64,000 nt of DNA. It comes from Burkholderiales bacterium RIFCSPHIGHO2_12_FULL_63_20. Its GTDB lineage: Bacteria > Pseudomonadota > Gammaproteobacteria > Burkholderiales > Burkholderiaceae_C. The notes under the pieces were generated by a model. The model had not been told where the DNA came from, ran no database searches, and worked only from the letters and a program-made list of their open reading frames with translations. Location: contig MESA01000041.1 of assembly GCA_001770775.1 (NCBI GenBank), positions 1 through 64,000 of the forward strand, in the 5' to 3' direction. Shown one piece after another: positions 59,543-64,000 of this stretch (position 1 is the stretch's first letter; the number at the start of each line of letters is the position of its first letter). The translations under genes were made by a program, and so were the position numbers.

Positions 59543-59965
59543 TCAGCGCACCAGCAGCACCGGGGTCTTGCAGGCGGCCATGACCTTGGTCGCCACCGAG
59601 CCGGCCACCAGGTTCATGAAGTTGCTGTGGCCGTGCGAGCCCATGATGATCAGGTCGAACTTGCCCTTTTCGGCCAGCTTGGCGATGACGTCGGGCGCGT
59701 GACCGATCTTGCCCACATAGGCGGTGGCCAGGTCGTGTTTGGCTGTGAACTTGCGGATGGGCTTGAAGATGGCCTCGGCCGTGTCGTCGTAGTAGGACTT
59801 GAGCTGGTCGGCCGGGAACATCGCAGCCGCATGCGGCGGGATCTGCGGCACCACGGTCAGCACGGTGTACTCGTGCTGGCCCGTCAGCCATTCGTCGTGC
59901 GTGGCCAACCAGGCCAGCATGCGCTTGGTGAAGGGGCTGCCATCCACGGGGAGCAAGATCTTCAT
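59543..59965 (-). CDS. universal stress protein, UspA family
   Basis: The 140-residue protein has the Usp fold: MKILLPVDGSPFTKRML at the N-terminus and the ATP-binding pattern G-x2-G-x9-GS near the C-terminus (GSHGHSNFMNLVAGSVA). It is probably ATP-binding and stress-induced. ATG 59965 is used (MKILLP); an upstream extension of 14 codons has no support. It converges with the diguanylate cyclase, 22 bases between stops. Confidence 0.92.
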   Translation of the reverse strand: MKILLPVDGSPFTKRMLAWLATHDEWLTGQHEYTVLTVVPQIPPHAAAMFPADQLKSYYDDTAEAIFKPIRKFTAKHDLATAYVGKIGHAPDVIAKLAEKGKFDLIIMGSHGHSNFMNLVAGSVATKVMAACKTPVLLVR

Positions 59966-60021
59966 GGGTGTTCCTCGGTTGTGTCTACAAAAAAACTCGC
60001 AGGGCAAGCACAGCGATCAGT

Positions 60022-60819
60022 CTAGAGCCGAACGCAACACCTGCCATCGTAGCCGTCTGATTCCTGTTTGTGCCCGTGCCCGCGCGCATTGCTCACCACC
60101 CGGGTGACGCCGCGATCGTGGCGCACCAGGTAGTCGTGGCGGCAGTGCAGGTGGCCGTGAATCCACAGGTCCACGCCAGGCATCAGGTCGTCGTCGGCAT
60201 TGCAAAAGCTCGCCGTGCCCGGTTGACGGCCGTAGCGCGGGTCGGCGCTGAGCAGACTGGGGCCGAAGTGGGTGATGACCACGGTGGCGTCCCAGCGCTG
60301 CTCGGCGCTGGGGGCGGTGGCCAGGGCCTCGGCCAACCACTGGCGGCAACGCAGGGCTTCGGCGCGCACCGCCTCGGGGCCGAAGGGCTCGCCGCCCCGC
60401 GTCGCCCGCATCACCTTGACAAAGTAGCTCGCCGCCCGCATGGCCTTGGGCCGTTGGGCCTCGCCAAACAGGTCGAAGTCCGACCAGCGTGTGGTGCCGA
60501 GAAAGCGGATCACCCGGCCATCGGGGGCGGTGACGAAGGTGGTCTCGCGCTCGAGCAAGGTGAGGCTCAGCTCGCGGGCACGCTCGCGCAGGCCCACCAA
60601 CGCGTCGTCGATGTCGCGCCTGTCGAACTCGTGGTTACCGGGCACAAACAGCACCGGCACGGGCCAGTTCGCAAAGCGCGACAGCCCCTGCCAGCTGCTG
60701 TCCACATCGCCGCCCAGCACCAGCAAGTCGGCACCGGAGGCCGGGGTGGGCGTGAAGTCTTCGGTCTCCAGGTGCAGGTCAGACAGCACCTGGATCGTCA
60801 AACGACCATCCGCGTGCAA
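60022..60819 (-). CDS. metallophosphoesterase (calcineurin-like)
   Basis: The 265-residue protein has the calcineurin-like metal motifs in order: SDLHLE, GGDVD, PGNHE, THFGP and HGHLH, binding two metals for phosphoester cleavage. The substrate is unknown. The start is probably TTG at 60819, immediately after the UPF0149 stop; a TTG at 60801 with GGATGG upstream is an alternative. Both genes are read as one operon. Confidence 0.86.
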   Translation of the reverse strand: MHADGRLTIQVLSDLHLETEDFTPTPASGADLLVLGGDVDSSWQGLSRFANWPVPVLFVPGNHEFDRRDIDDALVGLRERARELSLTLLERETTFVTAPDGRVIRFLGTTRWSDFDLFGEAQRPKAMRAASYFVKVMRATRGGEPFGPEAVRAEALRCRQWLAEALATAPSAEQRWDATVVITHFGPSLLSADPRYGRQPGTASFCNADDDLMPGVDLWIHGHLHCRHDYLVRHDRGVTRVVSNARGHGHKQESDGYDGRCCVRL

Positions 60820-61539
60820 TCAGTTGGCCCCGTGGCAGTTCTTGTACTTCTTGCCGCTGCCGCAGTGGCAGGGGTCGTTGCGGCCGAGCTTGGGATGCTC
60901 GCGGATCACGGTTTCGACCTTGTGGCTTTCGGCCAGGCCGATCTGGGCCAGGTCCACCACGTCGAACACCAGGGCTTCGATGGCCTCGTCCAGGTTCTTG
61001 AGCGGATGCTCTTCGTCCAGGGCCTTGGTCATGGCCTGCTGGGTCTCGTCCTGATCGGGCAGGTGGCGCCAGATGGAGTCCAGCAGGTCGGGCACGCCCG
61101 ACAGCGCGGCTTCTTCCAGCTGCGGGAAGTTGGCCAGGGCCCATTCGAAGCCGGCAGCCCAGTAGCCGATGCCTTCGAGCGCATCCTTGCCTTCGGCGGG
61201 CTTGCCATCGTCGTCCTCGATCATCGGGACGATGGGGTCGAACCAGCCGTCTTCCAGGATGCCGCGCAGGATCTCGTCCTTGCGGCGGGTGATCAGGCTG
61301 ACCAGGCGGTCGTGCTGGGCTTCGCTCCAGCCTTCGATGCCGGCCTCGGGCATGCCTTCGGTGCCGAAAATCGGGGGCAGCCAGTCTTCCGGCTGCAGCA
61401 GCACCGGCTGCACCAGCACGCCAGCGAGGTAGCCGTCCAGGATCACGGCGTCGACGGTTTCAAAGGGTGCGGGCACAGCGGCCAGCAGCTCGTCGATTTC
61501 GTTGATCTCGGCGTCGGTGAGTGCAGGCGTCTTTTTCAT
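60820..61539 (-). CDS. UPF0149/YecA-family protein with SEC-C zinc motif
   Basis: The 239-residue protein has a UPF0149 (YecA/YgfB) helical domain (about 10-180, with [20 protein letters not shown] and [12 protein letters not shown]) and a C-terminal SEC-C zinc motif ([18 protein letters not shown]), the same zinc tail found on SecA. Its role is unknown. ATG 61539 (MKKTPALT) is chosen. It directly abuts the metallophosphoesterase gene. Confidence 0.88.
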   Translation of the reverse strand: MKKTPALTDAEINEIDELLAAVPAPFETVDAVILDGYLAGVLVQPVLLQPEDWLPPIFGTEGMPEAGIEGWSEAQHDRLVSLITRRKDEILRGILEDGWFDPIVPMIEDDDGKPAEGKDALEGIGYWAAGFEWALANFPQLEEAALSGVPDLLDSIWRHLPDQDETQQAMTKALDEEHPLKNLDEAIEALVFDVVDLAQIGLAESHKVETVIREHPKLGRNDPCHCGSGKKYKNCHGAN

Positions 61540-61647
61540 GGTCGGGCAATTCAGGGCATCAAAACCCGCATTGTGCGACAAGGCACTGCGCTTGACCATC
61601 CCGAGGGCCGTGTTGTCAGCCCGCCAGCCCTCGGGACACGCTGGACT

Positions 61648-63543
61648 TCAGCGTTGCGCCGCTTCCTGCAACTGTTGCAGCGCGGTCGGGTCTTCGATGG
61701 TGCTCAGGTCGCCCGTGTCACGGCCTTCGCACACGGCCTGGATGGCCCGGCGCAGCAGCTTGCCCGAGCGGGTCTTGGGCAGCACGTTGACGAAATGCAC
61801 CCGTGCCGGGCGGGCCACCGCGCCCAGTTGCTGGTCCACCGTGTGCATGATCTCGGCTTCCAGGGCTTTGCGGCCCTCGTCGTCCACCACGCGGCTGGCG
61901 TCACGCGGCACCACGAAGGCCTTGGCCACCTGGCCCTTGAGCTGGTCGGCCACGCCCACCACGGCCACCTCGGCCACGCCGTTGTGGCTGCTGATGGCCT
62001 CTTCGATCTCTCGGGTGCCCAGGCGGTGGCCGGCCACGTTGATCACGTCGTCGGTGCGGCCCAGGATGAAGTAGTAGCCGTCCGCATCGCGGATGCCCCA
62101 GTCGAAGGTGTTGTAGACCTGTTTGCCCGGGAAGGTGGACCAGTAGGTCTGCACGAAACGCTGGTCATCACCCCAGATGGTCTGCAGACAACCTGGGGGC
62201 AGGGGGCCTTCGATGGTGAGCACGCCCTTCTGGTTGGCGCCGGTCAGCTCCTCGCCAGTCTGGTCGTCCAGCAGCTTGACCTGGTAGCCGGGCATCGGGA
62301 ACCCTGGCGAGCCCAGACGCGGGGTGAGCGTGGGGTCGACGCCGCGTGCCAGGCTGAGGATGGGCCAGCCGGTTTCGGTCTGCCAGTAGTTGTCGATGAT
62401 GGGTTTGCCGATCGCATCGCCGATCCACTTGGCGGTGGGCTCGTCCAGCGGCTCGCCGGCCAGGAACAGCTGCTTGAGGCTGGACAGGTCGTGGCGCTTG
62501 AGGCAGTCCGGGTCCTGCTTCTTGAGGACGCGGATGGCGGTGGGCGCCGAGAACATCACATTGACCTGGTACTTCTCGACCAGCGACCACCAGATGGCCG
62601 CATCGGGACGGATCGGCAGGCCTTCGTAGATGATCGTGGTCATGCCAGTGAGCAGCGGGCCGTAGACGATGTAGCTGTGGCCCACGACCCAGCCGATGTC
62701 GCTGGCGCAAAAGAAGGTCTCGCCCGGCTTGCCGCAGTACACTTGCTCCATCGAGGCGGCCAGGGCCACGGCGTAGCCACCGGTGTCGCGCTGCACGCCC
62801 TTGGGCTTGCCGGTGGTGCCGCTGGTGTAGAGCGTGTAGCTGGGGTGGGTGGCTTCGACCCACTCGCAGGGCACGATGGCGTCCATCACGCTGCTGCGGG
62901 CGTCCCAGTAGTCCACGTCACGCGGGGTGTCCATCTCGGCCGGGGCCAGCTTGCGGTCGACCAGCAGCACGTGGGGCACGGTGTGCGTGCTTTGGCGCAG
63001 GGCTTCGTCCAGCAGCGGCTTGTAGGGGATGACCTTGCCGCCGCGCGAGCCCGCATCGGCGGTGACGATGACCGACGGGGTGGCATCGTCGATGCGGCTG
63101 GCCAGCGCGTGGCTGGCGAAACCGCCGAACACCACCGAGTGGATGGCGCCCAGGCGCACCGTGGCCAGCATGGCGATCACGGCCTGCGGGATCATGGGCA
63201 TGTAAATCAGCACCCGGTCGCCCTTGCCGACGCCCAGGCCGTGCAGGATGGCGGCCATGCGTTCGACCTCGACCAGCAACTGGCCGTAGCTGATCGTCTC
63301 TTCGGTGTTGGTTTCGGTGGACACGAAGACCAGGGCGGCCTGGTCGGCCCGGTCGTGCACGTGGCGGTCGACCGCGTTGTGGCACAGATTGGTCAGCCCG
63401 CCGTCGAACCATTTCACAAACGGCGGGTTGCTGACATCGCAGACCGTGTCAAACGGGCGGTGCCAGTGGATGCGGGAGGCCTGTTCAGCCCAGTAAGTGT
63501 CGCGTTCGTGGATGGAACGCTCGTACAGCGCGCGGTAGCTCAT
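61648..63543 (-). CDS. prpE: propionyl-CoA synthetase
   Basis: The 631-residue AMP-forming ligase activates propionate to propionyl-CoA. ANL motifs include YTSGTTGKPKG, DIGWVVGHSYIVYGPLL and NYWQTETGWPI, plus the C-terminal catalytic Lys in PKTRSGKLLRR, a site often controlled by acetylation in this family. The start MSYRALYERSIHERDTYWAEQA is the typical PrpE N-terminus; acetyl-CoA synthetases differ there. GGAGC lies before ATG. No prpBCD genes adjoin it. Activity on acetate or butyrate is possible. Confidence 0.92.
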   Translation of the reverse strand: MSYRALYERSIHERDTYWAEQASRIHWHRPFDTVCDVSNPPFVKWFDGGLTNLCHNAVDRHVHDRADQAALVFVSTETNTEETISYGQLLVEVERMAAILHGLGVGKGDRVLIYMPMIPQAVIAMLATVRLGAIHSVVFGGFASHALASRIDDATPSVIVTADAGSRGGKVIPYKPLLDEALRQSTHTVPHVLLVDRKLAPAEMDTPRDVDYWDARSSVMDAIVPCEWVEATHPSYTLYTSGTTGKPKGVQRDTGGYAVALAASMEQVYCGKPGETFFCASDIGWVVGHSYIVYGPLLTGMTTIIYEGLPIRPDAAIWWSLVEKYQVNVMFSAPTAIRVLKKQDPDCLKRHDLSSLKQLFLAGEPLDEPTAKWIGDAIGKPIIDNYWQTETGWPILSLARGVDPTLTPRLGSPGFPMPGYQVKLLDDQTGEELTGANQKGVLTIEGPLPPGCLQTIWGDDQRFVQTYWSTFPGKQVYNTFDWGIRDADGYYFILGRTDDVINVAGHRLGTREIEEAISSHNGVAEVAVVGVADQLKGQVAKAFVVPRDASRVVDDEGRKALEAEIMHTVDQQLGAVARPARVHFVNVLPKTRSGKLLRRAIQAVCEGRDTGDLSTIEDPTALQQLQEAAQR

Positions 63544-63659
63544 GCTTGCTCCTGAGTGCTCCAGCGGGTAGCCGGAGCTTCAGGTCGCAGATGCTAGTTC
63601 GCCCCTCGAACGAGGGGGAGGGGAGTATCCCGCGGTGACCGGTGCGTTTTTGATGTGCG

Positions 63660-63845
63660 TCAGATGAAGACGGCGGCGCGGCGCAGCACGATCAGGCCGA
63701 CAAAACACAGGCCCAGCACCACGCCCCAGCGCAGCGAGAGCATGGCCCATTGCCGCCAGCGCGGCTGGCCTGTGACGGTGAAGACCGCCATGTTCAGCAG
63801 AAAGCCCAGGGCCAGGATGACGGCCAGCGCGCGAAACAGCACCAT
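63660..63845 (-). CDS. small membrane protein of unknown function
   Basis: The 61-residue protein is nearly all hydrophobic, with two predicted membrane helices (about 4-24 and 38-58) joined by a short basic loop (GQPRWRQW). It starts 18 bases after the lpxC stop on the same strand, so it is probably cotranscribed with lpxC. I recognise no family motif. A CCCCTCGAACGAGGGG palindrome at 63602-63617 follows it without a T run. Confidence 0.7.
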   Translation of the reverse strand: MVLFRALAVILALGFLLNMAVFTVTGQPRWRQWAMLSLRWGVVLGLCFVGLIVLRRAAVFI

Positions 63846-63863
63846 GGGGGTGTCCGCGCCGGC

Positions 63864-64000
63864 TTACCAGGCGGGGGCCAGCTCGGCCATGCCGCGCGGC
63901 GCCTTGGCCTCGTCTTCGAAGGTCACGATCTCCCAGGCATCTTTCTGCGCCATCAGGGCATGCAGCAGCTGGTTGTTCATGGCGTGACCCGACTTGTAGG
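63864..64000 (-). CDS. lpxC: 3' end of UDP-3-O-acyl-N-acetylglucosamine deacetylase, cut by window edge
   Basis: The last 45 codons are present, ending in [18 protein letters not shown]...[16 protein letters not shown]...LAPAW. This matches the LpxC C-terminus, where KSGHALNN contains the catalytic His and VTFEDD is conserved. LpxC catalyses the committed step of lipid A synthesis. The 5' part lies outside the window. Confidence 0.9.
   Translation of the reverse strand, partial: YKSGHAMNNQLLHALMAQKDAWEIVTFEDEAKAPRGMAELAPAW

Noticed and set aside
60070-63555. An open frame of 1161 codons on the plus strand opposite prpE, UPF0149 and the phosphoesterase
   Set aside because: It runs through four genes of the opposite strand that carry clear family motifs; composition is a mirror of their codons.

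Overview
The window looks like a chromosomal segment of a high-GC betaproteobacterium of the order Burkholderiales (Comamonadaceae or a close relative). This rests on gene content and order rather than any marker gene: recA-recX followed by sucC-sucD-TerC and a type IV pilin with a TfpX-like partner, metX-metW, a MetH lacking its homocysteine domain, a double-length UvrA beside a canonical UvrA, and tandem Gram-negative porins ending in a phenylalanine. It is almost entirely core housekeeping DNA, densely coding, with no phage, CRISPR array, rRNA or tRNA seen. The only mobile-element trace is a transposase fragment cut by the left edge.

Layout. 1-870: transposase fragment, spacer and ssb with its terminator. 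1031-6978: class II amidotransferase, fatty-acid genes (acyl-CoA synthetase, short-chain dehydrogenase, thioesterase) and recQ. 7189-10873: three tandem porin genes, two with sigma-54-like sites. 10938-13522: metW and metX behind a SAM-II riboswitch plus intrinsic terminator, then a glutathione S-transferase. 13762-19743: purB, pyrF, an unknown membrane protein and uvrA. 19760-23160: a two-gene operon of a DUF1800 lipoprotein and a Tat-exported DUF1501 protein. 23366-27881: split-type metH, a DUF465 protein and a patatin phospholipase. 27967-31852: LexA-box recA, recX, sucC and sucD.

31922-38330: TerC-family protein, then a signalling run of Ser/Thr kinase, PP2C phosphatase, FHA protein and metallo-beta-lactamase-fold phosphodiesterase. 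This ends at a sigma-54-type pilA and a pilin accessory gene. 38457-41543: transketolase and GAPDH. 41652-43949 (minus): SPOR protein, biotin ligase and a SET-domain methyltransferase, divergent from topB. 46759-52177: lone PstS, msrP-msrQ, a diguanylate cyclase with a PilJ-like sensor, and a DnaJ-like protein. 52234-58260: the 2008-residue UvrA. 58426-64000: a membrane diguanylate cyclase, UspA, metallophosphoesterase, UPF0149/SEC-C protein, propionyl-CoA synthetase, a 61-residue membrane protein and the 3' end of lpxC.

How it fits together. DNA repair is well represented (ssb, recQ, two uvrA, recA, recX, topB). Methionine and SAM supply appear twice, once under direct SAM sensing at metXW. 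Pilus biology and intracellular signalling are clustered around 32-38 kb. No entirely unknown multi-gene system is evident. The strongest non-routine signals are the SAM-II riboswitch with an attenuator, the kinase/phosphatase/FHA/phosphodiesterase island abutting pilA, the fused UvrA, structured leaders and palindromes at sucC, porin 3, the acyl-CoA synthetase and SET/topB, and a terminator that ends five bases before the TerC start codon.
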